DNA of 64,000 bases from Paralithodes platypus. Lineage: Eukaryota > Arthropoda > Malacostraca > Decapoda > Lithodidae. The notes under the pieces were generated by a model. That model saw nothing but the letters and a program-made list of their open reading frames with translations, was not told where the DNA came from and did no database searches. The stretch's first letter is position 1; every line of letters starts with the position of its first letter. The translations under genes were made by a program, and so were the position numbers. The stretch lies in the NCBI GenBank assembly GCA_032716605.1, contig CM064495.1:46245524-46309523 (forward strand), written 5' to 3'. Below are positions 1-9,350 of the stretch, one piece after another.

Positions 1-164
1 GAGGGTGGAGGGGTTAGGGTTAAACGACAGGCGATTGTCGTTCGAGGGAGCGTAGGTGGGTGTGGGCGTGGGTGGGTGGAAGGTGAATGGATGGTGGATA
101 GGTCGAATGTGAGAGTGGACGAAGGTTGTAGGGTGAGAGTGGGTGGCATTTTTTAATTTTTCTC
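1..164. repeat. Degenerate G-rich GTGGGTG / GAATGGATGG tract
   Basis: The plus strand is G-rich, with loosely repeated GGTGGGTG, GAATGGATGG and GAGAGTGG words. It resembles a decayed relative of the GAGTGG minisatellite found at 1320-1436 and 4563-5205. The bases from 165 to 532 after it look like unremarkable single-copy DNA. Confidence 0.5.
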
Positions 165-532
165 TCAATATCTATATATAAGTCTGTTAGACATGTAAAC
201 CAGTGAATTTGCTGCTTGGCGGGCAACGATGATGTTCGGAGGGCAACTGGCAGATGGTGCAGGTGGGCCACTTGTCATCAGTAGAAACCCCACTAGATCG
301 CTAACCGCTGCCATATTGACGCCACTGGAGTCATTAGCCTCACTTTGCAACCTATTAATGACTATACCCATAACAAATACTTGTAGCATACTGGTACAGG
401 ATATGCTGTATACCTAGGTCTGTGTATCTAGATTACGCTGTACATGGCCACAAATAATATATTACCCAATTGTTTAATCATTACGGCCCCGAAGAAAAAA
501 GATAACCCATCTCTAGTATCACAAGATCGCTA

Positions 533-741
533 TACTCTGTTTAATTTCATCAGACGGTAAATTGAATCCTTTAGCAACTAATGTTGTTTATAATTAATGG
601 ACAAATATGAAACTACTATGTCTCTGCATCATATTAAGACCAAGTGTATACAATTAGCACCATATTTCACTACAAAAACTTCAAAATAACTGAGAAATCT
701 TGATGGGAACTTTGCAATTTACCGTCAGTTGAAAAAAAACA
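533..741. mobile_element. MITE-D copy, right end decayed
   Basis: It begins TACTCTGTTTAATTT directly after a TA and runs to AATTTACCGTCAGTTGAAAA near 731. The interior is almost the same as the intact copy at 36972-37191, including the words ATGAAACTACTATGTCT and GAAATCTTGATGGGAAC. The right terminal CAGAGTA has been lost to A-rich sequence. The TA flank and about 30 bp inverted ends resemble Tc1/mariner-type non-autonomous elements. That assignment is inference, because no transposase is present. Confidence 0.75.
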
Positions 742-1004
742 AAAAAACAAGTCTAGTCACCACACTTGGTTACTATGATCATGAACTTACACTGTTTATA
801 TTCACACAACATACCACGAGCCTAGACTCATCATGATGCCGACGGTACCGCTTTAGTTTTGACCATATACAATAACATACATTACTATTCTTTGTTAATC
901 CTAAAACTATCTGGTCCGACATCTTGTGAGTTATCTAATTTGTTTAATGATTATTGAGGATTTTGCTTGATTGTGCCATTATCGAGCAATGCATTTTAGC
1001 TTGT
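742..1004. other. Intergenic, nothing recognised
   Basis: AT-rich, non-repetitive sequence. I see no open frame, RNA gene or repeat structure in it. Confidence 0.5.
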
Positions 1005-1266
1005 CCTCAAGGCTAGCAAAAACGCCTTCTCAAGCTTCCTTTACACTAAAAATACCCACCAATGCCCCCTTCAATCTAAATGTGTACATTTTCGATCAAA
1101 TATTGTCCTAGCCAAAAGCCGATTACTTCTAATTTACAGGCTCGCTATCGCTCGCCCCGAAACAGAAATCAAAACCTAAATGGGGTGAAGGGTCTGAATT
1201 AATGGGGTGAATCATCTAAAATCTCCAAGCTAATGGAGCGAAACAGGGAAGGGACAAAATAGGGTT
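1005..1266 (+). mobile_element. MITE-A copy 1 (degraded)
   Basis: It carries the MITE-A landmarks in order: CCCCCTTCAATCTAAATGTG, ACAGGCTCGCTATCGCTCG at about 1138, CTAAATGGGGTGAA and CCAAGCTAATGGAGCGAA. The terminal repeats are not recognisable. It is among the most diverged copies in the window. Confidence 0.65.
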
Positions 1267-1319
1267 AACTGTGCGAGAAACAGTTATGCCACATCTTACT
1301 TACTGAACTGTGATTTGAT

Positions 1320-1436
1320 GTTATGGTGGAATACATTGCCAAGTGGTAGGAGGGTGAGTGGTAGGAGGAGGGTGAGTGGTAGGAGGAGGGTGAGTGGTAG
1401 GAGGAGGCTGAGTGGATGTGAATGGTAGAAGGAGGG
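1320..1436. repeat. GAGTGGTAGGAGGAGGGT minisatellite, left flank of LINE-1w
   Basis: Several copies of GTGAGTGGTAGGAGGAGG are followed by GAGTGGATGTGAATGG. This is the same repeat that resumes on the far side of the LINE at 4563-5205, so the LINE has evidently split one array. Confidence 0.8.
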
Positions 1437-1437
1437 T

Positions 1438-1608
1438 ACAAAGGAGTACAAAGGAAATCAAGCAACAACAGATCTAGTGACCCTTCTAGGTTGCTTGTCC
1501 TCCAAAACACTGAGGATCAAGTGTCCAAACAGTGGTTTAGAGTGGGTAAGGGAACATTGGCAAGGGAACTACTGCCCTGGAACTAATGTCCGTGGCAGGA
1601 TTAGGAAG
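1438..1608 (-). mobile_element. LINE-1w 3' UTR and terminus
   Basis: The non-coding tail is shared with 44141-44343 and 27629-27757. Diagnostic words on the minus strand are CACTGTTTGGACACTTGATC, GGAGGACAAGCA and GCTTGATTTCCTTTGTACT. Copy 1 ends with a near-duplicate CTTTGTACTCCTTTGTAC instead of a poly(A). This suggests a short repeated 3' terminus of the kind CR1-group elements use. Confidence 0.85.
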
Positions 1609-2028
1609 TTAGTAGGGGACAGATGGGTTAGTAACTGAGGGGGGGATAAAATAAAGTAATTCATTTACAAACGCAGTCAGTCGCGGGTTTGATGCGAGAT
1701 ATTTGTCTAGGCGGAGTTTAGATGAATCAACGGTGATGCAGTCTATAACGCTTCGGAGAAGCCCATTCCACAAGTTGACAACTCGATTGAAGAAGAAATT
1801 CTTAGATTCGTGTGAGTTAAAAGATTTACCAATAATTTTGCAACCGTTTCCCCGCGTGTAATTAGCTTGGTCGATAGTGAAGTACTTACTACAGTTCATA
1901 TTGTCGATGCCTTTGATGATTTTGAATACTTGAATTAAGTCACCTCTTAATCTGCGCTGGGTTAAAGGAAATAGATTTAATTCTCTAAGACGCTCTTCGT
2001 ATGGTTTGTTCTTTAGGCTAGGTATCAT
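1609..2028 (-). pseudogene. LINE-1w C-terminal region (139 aa open segment)
   Basis: This continues the polyprotein after the 2 bp loss near 2030. It carries the tail motif common in CR1-like and related LINEs: RRLRGDLIQVFKIIKG, then FNSHESKNFFFNRVVNLWN, then a LRLDKYLASN ending. The function of this conserved tail is not well established. The final residues run on past the other copy's stop (which follows LTAFVN), because the stop codon is changed here. Confidence 0.88.
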
Positions 2029-3430
2029 TTTGGTAACTACGTTGAACTCGTTCTAGCTTGTTTATATCTTTTTGGTAATAAGGGCACCAGGATTGAACGC
2101 AGTATTCCAGAAGAGGGCGGACTAAAGAATTGTAAAGGGTTAGGATAACTTCTTTGGATTTATGCTCAAATGACCTGCCTATAAAGCCAATTATTTTGTT
2201 TGCCTTCTTAACAACTTCTGAACATTGTTGACTCGGTTGACTCGGTTTTAGGTTACTCGATACTGTTACTCCCAGATCGGTTTCTCTGTTTACATTCTTA
2301 AGCTGAGTGCCATTCATCGAATAGTTTGCTTTCTCATTTAGGTATCCGATATGTAGTACTTTACATTTATCCGCATTGAAACTCATTTGCCAAATTTGGG
2401 CCCAACATGACAATTTATCTAGATTGTGTTGCATATCGTCAACTTGTTCTTTTGAGAGTACGCTATTTGCAATTTTTGCATCGTCAGCAAATTTTGAGAT
2501 TGTACAGGTGAGACCCTCATCTATGTCGTTGATGTAAATTAGAAAGAGAATTGGTCCTAGTACCGATCCCTGGGGTACCCCGCTACTTACATTGGTCCAT
2601 TTAGATGCCTTACCGTTTATGACTACTCTTTGCTTTCTGTCGCTAAGCCAATTTTCTAACCATTTCAACACACCGTCTTGTATTCCATGCGCTTTTAGTT
2701 TTAGCAGTAAACGTTTGTGGGGAGCTTTGTCAAAGGCCTTTTGAAAATCAAGGTATATAATATCTACAGCTTTACTCTCATCGTAGAGGTTGAGGATATC
2801 GTGGAAGAAGTCTAAGAGGTTTGTTAAACAGGAACGTTTTTTACGAAAGCCGTGTTGAGTATCTTTAAGTATGTTATTTTCCTCTAAATTATTTACGAGT
2901 CTGTCTCGTATGACCGTTTCTAGCATTTTACATACAACTGAGGTTAAGCTAATTGGACGATAGTTACTGGGTAGGGATTTGCTGCCTTTTTTGAATATCG
3001 GTGTTACGTTGGCTAGCTTCCACTGATCGGGCATAGTTCCAGACTGCAAGGATTTATTGAATAGTAATGTCAGTGGTTTGGAGAGCTCATCCTTAGCTTC
3101 CTTTAGAACTCTAGGCGAGATTGTATCAGGTCCAGGCGTTTTATTTACCTTGAGTTTATCTAAACAATTCAATACTTCTCTCTCTGTAACGGTGATATTG
3201 CTTAGAACATCCGAATTATCAATCTGAATCGGCGATGGTATAGGGATATCACTGAGGTCTTCTGTTGTAAAAACTGATGAAAAGAAGGTATTGAGGGCAT
3301 TACTCATTTGTACTTCGTCTTTGGTGTACTCTCCATTTTCATCGACTAACGGTCCAACAGTTGAAGTAACTTTTTTTCTTTCTGATATAACTATAGAATT
3401 CTTTCGGGTTTGTTTTACTTTGATTCGCAA
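2018..3430 (-). pseudogene. LINE-1w reverse transcriptase domain (470 aa open segment)
   Basis: RNA-dependent DNA polymerase that copies the LINE RNA at the nicked target. Visible motifs are TPGPD (about 98-102), SNYRPISLTS (155-164), QHGFRKKRS (192-200), YLDFQKAFDKAPHKR with the first catalytic Asp (226-240), SSGVPQGSVLGPILFLIYIND (282-302) and the catalytic FADD box (314-317). The active site appears complete. A 9 bp tandem duplication gives SQPSQQ where the other copy reads SQQ. The segment is out of frame with the endonuclease because copy 1 is 2 bp shorter than the plus-strand copy around 3370 (seven A then GTTAC, against six A then GTAGTTAC). It ends at about 2028, where two bases are missing relative to the other copy. 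The apparent start Met is therefore an artefact of the frameshift. Confidence 0.92.
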
Positions 3431-3499
3431 TATGTAACTCTAAGGTCTTTTTACTTTGCTTAATTAACTTTTTGGCTTTGCGTCGTAGCTCTACAAATT

Positions 3500-4537
3500 T
3501 CACCCGTTCTTGTCATTTTGTGAGGATTTTAATCTATCATTAGCAAATTTTTTAGCAAGCAGGCAGTTTGAAATATCTTTATTCCACCATTTGGGCTTAT
3601 TATGGCCTGGACGCCGTATTTTCGATGGTATGCAGTCTTGCACTGCTTTTAGGTAAATGGTTTCGAATAACTTCCAAGATGTATTTATGTCGTTATTGTT
3701 AATTAAAAAACTCCAGTCAGTTTCTTTAAACATAGCTCTAAGTTTATGGAAGTTTGCTTTCTTGAAATTAGGGACTTTTTCGATGCTACTATTTGGTTCG
3801 TTACTAGTAAACTTTAAAGTCAAAGTTATCGTACGATGGTCGCTGTTACTGAATTCATTACCAACATTCAAATTCTCTATTAATTCTTCTTTTGTTGCAA
3901 GTACAATGTCAAGAACGTTATTACCACGAGACGGTGTTCGAACAAATTGATAAAGCGAACTCTCTTGCAAGTTCGTATACAAGTCATGTCCGGAGTGTGA
4001 AGTAAGAGTATCGCCCCACTTGGTCACAGGTAAATTAAAGTCGCCAAAAATTACGGTATCTTGTGAGTTACTTACATCTGCAATTTGTTCGTAAATTTCT
4101 CGGTCAGTTTGCACTGATTGAGCTGGAGGTCTGTATATTAATGCAAGTATTATTTTTGTACCTTTATTATTCTTTATTAGCACAAAAGATGCGTCGACGT
4201 TCACAATTTGAGGTTTTGACAAGAGGGTAGGGTTAAGACTTTCTTTGATATAAAGTAAAACGCCACCTCCATTTCGATTTATTCGGCTTTTCTCAAACAT
4301 TACATAACCGGGAAGTGAATACTCTGCTAAAAAGTCGCTATCTTCTGTATTGAGCCAAGATTCTGTTATGCCAATCACATCATAATTTTCTGTAAACACT
4401 AGCTCCTCTAAATCTGAACATTTATTGCGTATGCTACGAGCGTTTGCATAGAAAACCTTTAAATTTGTTATTTTAGAACTCCCGGAACGCTCTTTAATAA
4501 TATTTTTGGTTCTTGTCGGATCTACAATTATGTTCAT
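3500..4537 (-). pseudogene. LINE-1w endonuclease domain (345 aa open segment)
   Basis: The N-terminal part of the LINE polyprotein nicks target DNA to start target-primed reverse transcription. Visible exonuclease-endonuclease-phosphatase motifs are ANARSIRNK (residues about 31-39), ITESWL with the catalytic Glu (57-62), IYRPP (134-138), VIFGDFNLP with the Asp/Asn pair (162-170), TPSRGNNVLDIVL (201-213) and NSDHRT with the terminal Asp-His (231-236). All key residues look intact. The frame stops after NDKNG at about 3500. The reading continues in another frame with a Lys/Arg-rich linker (VELRRKAKK) leading to the RT, so a small indel separates endonuclease from polymerase. The 345 aa open segment begins at a Met close to the minisatellite boundary, so the original start codon is uncertain. 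Confidence 0.9.
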
Positions 4538-4562
4538 GGCTGTCCTCGGTCCTCGCTGTCTT

Positions 4563-5205
4563 CGGTGAGTGGGTGAGTAGGGTGAGTGGTAGCAGGAGGG
4601 TGAGTGGATGTGAGTGGTAGGAGGGTGAGTGGATGTGAGTGGTAGAAGGAGGGTGAGTGGATGTGAGTGGTAGAAGGAGGGTGAGTGGATGTGAGTGGTA
4701 GGAGGAGGGTGAGTGGATGTGAGTGATAGAAGGAGGGTGAGTGGATGTGAGTGGTAGGAGGAGGGTGAGTGGATGTGAGTGATAGAAGGAGGGTGAGTGG
4801 ATGTGAGTGGTAGAAGGAGGGTGAGTGGTAGGAGGTTGAGTGATTGTGAGTGGTAGAAGGAAGGGGAGTGGATGTGTGGTAGAAGGAGGGTGAGTGGATG
4901 TGAGTGGTAGAAGGAGGGTGAGTGGATGTGAGTGGTAGAGGGAGGGTGAGTGGATGTGAGTGGTAGAAGGAGGGTGAGTGGTAGAAGGAGGGTGAGTGGA
5001 TGTGAGAGGTAGAAGGAAGGGGAGTGGATGTGAGTGGTAGAAGGAAAGGGAGTGGATGTGAGTGGTAGAAGGAGGGGGAGTGGATGTGAGTAGTAGGAGG
5101 GTGGGTGGATGAGTGGATGTGAGTGGGAGAAGGAGGGTGAATGGGTGTGAATGCAAGAAGGAGGGTGGGTGGGTGAGAGTGGCAGAAGGAGTGTGAGTGG
5201 CAGAC
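4563..5205. repeat. 28 bp minisatellite (GAGTGGATGTGAGTGGTAGAAGGAGGGT-type)
   Basis: More than 20 tandem units, mostly 28 bp, built from AGTGGATGTGAGTGG plus TAGAAGGAGGGTG, with a shorter variant that lacks the middle. The unit is not a multiple of three. The 220-residue open frame on the minus strand (Ser/Thr/His/Pro-rich) is a by-product of stop-poor composition. Confidence 0.95.
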
Positions 5206-5479
5206 AGTGGGTTAGATGATGTGAGTTATCTTACGAAAGAGGATGGGTTTATAAGGCACGTGTTATTCAGTGGAGTTGCAAGGCGTTTTTGTTAGCTTAA
5301 AGGACACACTAAAATACATGGCTTGAAAATGGCAAAATCAAGCAAAATCCTTAATTATAATTAAACCAAGTATTTTAATACCCAAAAAGAGGTCGGACCA
5401 GATAGTGTAAATAGAGATGACTGAATTCTTATAAAAGTTTAAGTCATGAAATGCTAAACCAAAACCGGTCATACGGTAC
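5206..5479. other. Intergenic, nothing recognised
   Basis: Ordinary AT-rich sequence between two tandem arrays. It contains no supportable gene or element. Confidence 0.4.
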
Positions 5480-5989
5480 CGGCTTTATTCAGTAACTCCG
5501 GCTGTATTCAGTTACCCCGGCTTTATTCAGTAACCCCGGCTTTATTCAGTAACCCCGGCTTTATTCAGTAACCCGGCTTTATTCAGTAACTCCGGCTTTA
5601 TTCAGTAACCCCGGCTTTATTCAGTAACCCCGGCTTTATTCAGTAACTCTGGCTTTATTCAGTAACCCCGGCTTTATTCAGTTACCCCGGCTTTATTTAG
5701 TAACCTCGGCTTTATTCAGTAACTCCGGCTTTATTCAGTAACCCCGGCTTTATTCAGTAACCCCGGCTTTATTCAGTAACCCCGGCTTTATTCAGTAACC
5801 CCGGCTTTATTCAGTTAACCCGGCTTTATTCAGTTACCCCGGCTTTATTCAGTAACTCCGGCTTTATTCAGTTACCCCGGCTTTATTCAGTAATTCCGGC
5901 TGTATTCAGTTACCCCGGCTTTATTCAGTTACCCCGGCTTTATTCAGTAATTCCGGCTGTATTTAGTTACCCCGGCTTTATTCAGACAC
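5480..5989. repeat. 19 bp tandem array, unit CCGGCTTTATTCAGTAACC
   Basis: About 27 head-to-tail copies in 510 bp. The core GGCTTTATTCAGT is almost invariant. Variation is confined to the join (AACCCC, AACTCC, TTACCCC, AATTCC), and occasionally GGCTGTATT replaces GGCTTTATT. Confidence 0.97.
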
Positions 5990-6053
5990 ATTCATTATAC
6001 GTTCTGCATTCATTCTGGCTAACATTAGATGATTTTGTAGCTCTTAGGAAGGA
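5990..6053. mobile_element. MITE-B fragment
   Basis: The words TCTGGCTAACATTAGATGATTTTGTAG and TTAGGAAGGAT match the interior of MITE-B copies at 36448-36610 and 32887-33045. Only about 60 bp survive beside the (TATG)n tract. Confidence 0.5.
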
Positions 6054-6240
6054 TGTATGTATGTATGTATGTATGTATGTATGTATGTATGTATGTATGT
6101 ATGTATGTATGTACACAGGCACATACCCCATAGCTGGGGGTGGCCGACTCAAGACAGAGATACCGGGAAATAAAAGGGGTAAAACGTATCACCATTGACC
6201 TTTTGACTTTCCCAGGTCTCTCCAAATGTTAGTCAATCCG
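6054..6240. repeat. (TATG)n microsatellite with TATG-associated repeat
   Basis: About 15 GTAT/TATG units end near 6112. They are followed by ACACAGGCACATACCCC, GGGGGTGGCCGACTCAAG and ACAGAGATACC. The same combination, a TATG run followed by a CCCCA..TGGGG segment and GTGGCCGACTCAAGACAGAG, recurs at 55880-55985. A related form is at 29100-29190, so this is a dispersed element that carries its own microsatellite. Confidence 0.7.
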
Positions 6241-6289
6241 TCCTCTGGTTGCTGACGTAATTCCTAAAATGACATCCATTAAGGGGAAA

Positions 6290-6515
6290 TTTATATATAT
6301 TTGTTTATATATTCAAATATGTATTATTCTATTGGTTTCCTCCCTAGACCTTCATCAAGCAAAACATTAAAAATATAATTGATGCATTTTTTTTTTTTCG
6401 GTATAAATATTCCTCATAAATTGCAGGCTTGCTATCGCTGGCCAGGAAAAGCTGAGAGCTAAATGGCACGAAAGATTTTAAAATCGCCAAACTAATATAC
6501 CCAGAGACCCAAGCC
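6290..6515 (+). mobile_element. MITE-A copy 2 (partial)
   Basis: It has GTTTCCTCCCTAGACCTTCA, then a T-rich stretch, GCAGGCTTGCTATCGCTGGC, CTAAATGGCACGAAAG and AATCGCCAAACTAATA. Its right end is lost. Confidence 0.7.
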
Positions 6516-6661
6516 CATTTTTTGTCTACTATATTGTTTTTATACCTCTAAATTCAAAAGGTTGATACCGAATGTTGGCACAATAGAAAGTGTGTTCATG
6601 ATTATTTAGGCCGTGTGACATAGGTGACATATTTGACACTTACGTACAAAAGAAAACATTG

Positions 6662-6835
6662 ACTTGTTATAAGTTACCCCCAGATTCCACGTCAGTTACA
6701 CACCCACGTAATCCTACACCACATGTTACGTTGTTTAGCGTTACGTATACTTGTTATAAGTTACCCCCAGATTCCACGTCAGTTACACACCCACGTAATC
6801 CTACACCACATGTTACGTTGTTTAGCGTTACGTAT
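6662..6835. repeat. 87 bp direct tandem duplication
   Basis: Two apparently identical 87 bp units start at 6662 and 6749 (each beginning ACTTGTTATAAGTTACCCCC). Because 87 is divisible by three, the duplication makes a 60-codon open frame of two 29-residue repeats. I see no evidence that it is expressed. Confidence 0.95.
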
Positions 6836-6929
6836 ACTTAATTATATAATTGCACCTAACCTATTTTGACATTTCCGGTATATTTCATTATCTTTCAGAA
6901 CGAATTCCAGACAAATCCAATTAAAAGAA

Positions 6930-7905
6930 GCGCATTGTAACTAAACAAAACTATACTAACTTAACCTAATCAAGCCAACCTAACTTAAACCTGACAAGGG
7001 GTAGAATTGGGCCACGGTCATAGTGCTCTCGAATCACTTAATTATGGCCATCTTATCTTACCCAAACCTAACCTATCATAACATAACCCAACCTAACCTG
7101 ACTTGACCTAATCTAATCTAAGAATAATCAAAACTGACCTAATTTAACCTAAAACTATATACCTAACCTAACTGAAAAGAATGTAAAGTAACTAGACCTC
7201 ATCTAACCTAACCTAATCTAAGCATACTTAACGAAGTATATTTTAACCTAATCTAAAGCAGCTGACAAGGGGTTAAAATGAGCCTCTACAATGACTGTCA
7301 CCAAACCAATGAATATAACGCTCATCTTATCTTAACCAAAGCTAACATAACCTAACTTAACCTAAGCTAAACTAACCTAATGTACCGGTAATCTAGGTTA
7401 GCTAGGTTAGTGAAACTGACCTACTATATTCTAATGTGAAATAACATAATTTGCCCTATATTTAACTAGCCTGAAGTAACGTTACCTGATCTGATCTGAT
7501 ATACCTAATCTAACTTAAAAGAACCTAAACTAACCTGACCTGATCTAACCTACAATCATAAATTCTAACCTACAATCACCAATTCTAACCGACCCTAACA
7601 TAACCTAATTTAACCTAACTTAACCCAATTTTATCTAATCTAACCTGCACGTAACTACAGCTGACGAAGAGATTGCAGCTACCACCATGAGTGTCACTAA
7701 AGCAAAGATTAACAATCCCAACCTATCTTGTCTTAACCTAAACTAAACTCAACTAAGCTAATCTAACGTGACCTAACATAAATCGGCGTTGCTTTAACTA
7801 ACTTAACGTAACGGACATACCCAATCTAACCTAAATTAACCTAAACTAACCTGTCCCGTTCTAACCTACAGTCAACTATCCAAACCTACCGTAATCCGAT
7901 CTAAC
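6930..7905. repeat. Degenerate telomere-like (AACCT)n tract
   Basis: Dozens of TAACCTAACCTAA, AATCTAACC and related pentamer-based words occur over nearly 1 kb. The arthropod telomere repeat is TTAGG (CCTAA on the other strand), so this is a decayed interstitial telomere-like tract. Blocks that are not pentameric and begin GACAAGGGGT or GACGAAGAGAT recur at about 6998, 7263 and 7661 with GTGTCACTAAA-type text, which hints at a larger repeat unit. Confidence 0.85.
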
Positions 7906-7909
7906 TTAA

Positions 7910-8351
7910 GGGGGTAGTGCTTGGTTCTTGGTCTATATATTTATTAATTTATTTATTGTCGAGTGTCCTCGCTAGACCTCAATCAAGCTTAAAATAGCAC
8001 CCCCTAGACCCCCTTTCAAGATATATTTGTACATTTTTCGGTAGAAAAATGTCCCGGCCTTCGTTCTAAAATTACAGGCTCCCTATCGCTCACCAGGAAA
8101 ATTACAGGCTCCCTATCGCTCACCAGGAAAATTACAGGCTCCCTATCGCTCACCAGGAAAATTACAGGCTCCCTATCGCTCACCAGGAAAAAATCGACAC
8201 CTAAATGGCACGACAGATTTTAACATTGACGAAGAAATGAGACGAAAGCTCTTAAAATCGACAAACTTACGGCACAAAAATCTTAAAACCTCAAAATTAA
8301 TATGCTAAACATGAGGGAGAAGGGGGTCCATAAAAAGCGAGTACTACCCCC
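7910..8351 (+). mobile_element. MITE-A copy 3 (442 bp, with internal 30 bp tandem array)
   Basis: It starts GGGGGTAGTGCTTGG after TTAA (7906-7909) and ends GCGAGTACTACCCCC followed by TTCA. The ends are inverted copies of each other. The interior has CTAGACCCCCTTTCAAGA, CATTTTTCGGTAGAAAAATG, CTAAATGGCACGA and GAGGGAGAAGGGGG, which define the family. The TTAA duplication and G/C-run ends are like piggyBac-derived MITEs, but that is inference. Confidence 0.9.
8071..8190. repeat. 30 bp unit x4, identical, inside MITE-A copy 3
   Basis: Four perfect copies of a unit containing ATTACAGGCTCCCTATCGCT start at 8071, 8101, 8131 and 8161. Other MITE-A copies have this segment once, so the amplification is private to this insertion and recent. 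Confidence 0.97.
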
Positions 8352-8386
8352 TTCACCCAATATGATATAACCTAACTTCCAATAAA

Positions 8387-8570
8387 CTACAGCCGACCAG
8401 GGGCGGTACTCTAGGTGGCCTTGCCAGGGGGAGCTCACACGGGCGGATCTTGTGTTCGAGTCATGTGATAAGTGGCTTAAGATGTGGCACAGATACTGGC
8501 CTCATTCAAAAACTTTACATTTGCTCAAGGACGCCATCCAAGATCAACAGGTACAAACCGTAATTATTTT
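8387..8570. repeat. Dispersed repeat fragment with box-B-like motif
   Basis: Contains TTGTGTTCGAGTCATG (a pol III box-B-like word) and GCCATCCAAGATCAACAG. The latter recurs at about 22383. It may be a decayed SINE, but no convincing box A is visible. Confidence 0.4.
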
Positions 8571-8586
8571 TAATTATATTGAACCC

Positions 8587-8628
8587 TAGAGACCCTATAG
8601 TATTTATATGTTATCTATAGGGTCTCTA
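8587..8628. repeat. Perfect 14 bp-arm hairpin
   Basis: TAGAGACCCTATAG (8587-8600) and CTATAGGGTCTCTA (8615-8628) are exact inverse complements around a 14 nt AT-rich loop. Confidence 0.9.
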
Positions 8629-8875
8629 ATGGGCCCTAGCAAGGTTTTGGATTTTCCGCTAAAGCTCAAATCTAGCCATCAATTAATCGAATAAGACAAA
8701 CAATTGCAGACATGAGCTACGTGTGAGGTCGCCCATTGAGCCACTGCCACAAACCAGGTGTACCTTAGTTACATAATAACATGGTGATATAGAGGGTTGA
8801 AAATGGCAAACTGGCCCACACAAGCAGATCCTTCTCACATTCAAATTATCTCACCCTATGTCTAGCTCTATACTG

Positions 8876-8877
<2 letters not shown>
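8629..8877. other. Intergenic, nothing recognised
   Basis: Non-repetitive sequence with no supportable gene. Confidence 0.35.
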
Positions 8878-8961
<84 letters not shown>

Positions 8962-9020
8962 CGAGAGCGAGAGCGAGAGCGAGAGAGAGAGAGAGCAACA
9001 CCAAGCAAGAGAGAGAGAGT
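8878..9020. repeat. (GA)n microsatellite with GAGAGC variants
   Basis: Nearly pure GA dinucleotides for about 115 bp, with interspersed GAGAGC units, then a second short GA run at 9009-9019. Confidence 0.97.
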
Positions 9021-9099
9021 GTCAACCATTACCGTAACTCGGGCAACTAAGCCGGGTAGTCACAGTAACTTTCATCAGGCCATCCTCATGATCTTTTTA

Positions 9100-9350
9100 G
9101 GAGATCACCTCTTCCCCTCCCCCCCCCCCCCCCCCTCCTCTCCTCTCCCCTTCTCCCTCGTCCACCCCCCTCCCCCCACGACTGTTTAAGGCGGGTGAGT
9201 TAATGTTATAGTACCATTACACTTCTGCTGCCGACGCCCCCCCCCCCCCCCCCCAACCCCAGCCCACCTCCACCACCCCACTGGCGCCCACATCCCTCCA
9301 ATCTGCCCCTCCCTCCTCCCCCCCTTTTCTCTCAACCTTCTCGAGTAATG
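9100..9350. repeat. C-rich / poly(C) low-complexity tract
   Basis: Poly(C) runs occur at about 9118-9135 and 9237-9254 within CCTCCC and CCACCC text. Low-complexity frames on the minus strand here are not genes. Confidence 0.85.

Larger units (their letters stand above)
1438..4562 (-). mobile_element. Non-LTR retrotransposon LINE-1w copy 1 (CR1/L2-like), inserted in a minisatellite
   Basis: This is a minus-strand LINE of about 3.1 kb. From 5' to 3' it has an apurinic-type endonuclease, a reverse transcriptase, a C-terminal region and a short 3' UTR ending ATTTCCTTTGTACTCC. No ORF1 is present upstream of the endonuclease, so the copy is probably 5'-truncated near its endonuclease start. The coding region is broken by small indels near 3500, 3370 and 2030, so it is not autonomous. 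The plus-strand copy at 42305-44343 is nearly identical, which implies recent activity. Both flanks are the same GAGTGG minisatellite. The clade (CR1/L2 group) is inferred from the EN-RT order, the motifs and the conserved C-terminal tail, and needs a phylogeny. Confidence 0.93.

Noticed and set aside
1609..4537. Host reverse transcriptase or domesticated LINE gene
   Set aside because: Frameshifts, minisatellite flanks and a matching second copy with the same 3' UTR show an ordinary dead retrotransposon.
4494..5156. 220-codon His/Ser/Pro/Thr-rich frame as a secreted repetitive protein
   Set aside because: The 28 bp unit is not a multiple of three. The frame exists because the complementary strand lacks stop words, and it overlaps the LINE end.
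5480..5989. CRISPR-like array
   Set aside because: Units are head-to-tail with no unique spacers, and the genome is eukaryotic.
6659..6841. 60-codon frame of two 29-residue repeats
   Set aside because: It is an 87 bp tandem duplication in otherwise non-coding DNA, and the length is divisible by three by chance.
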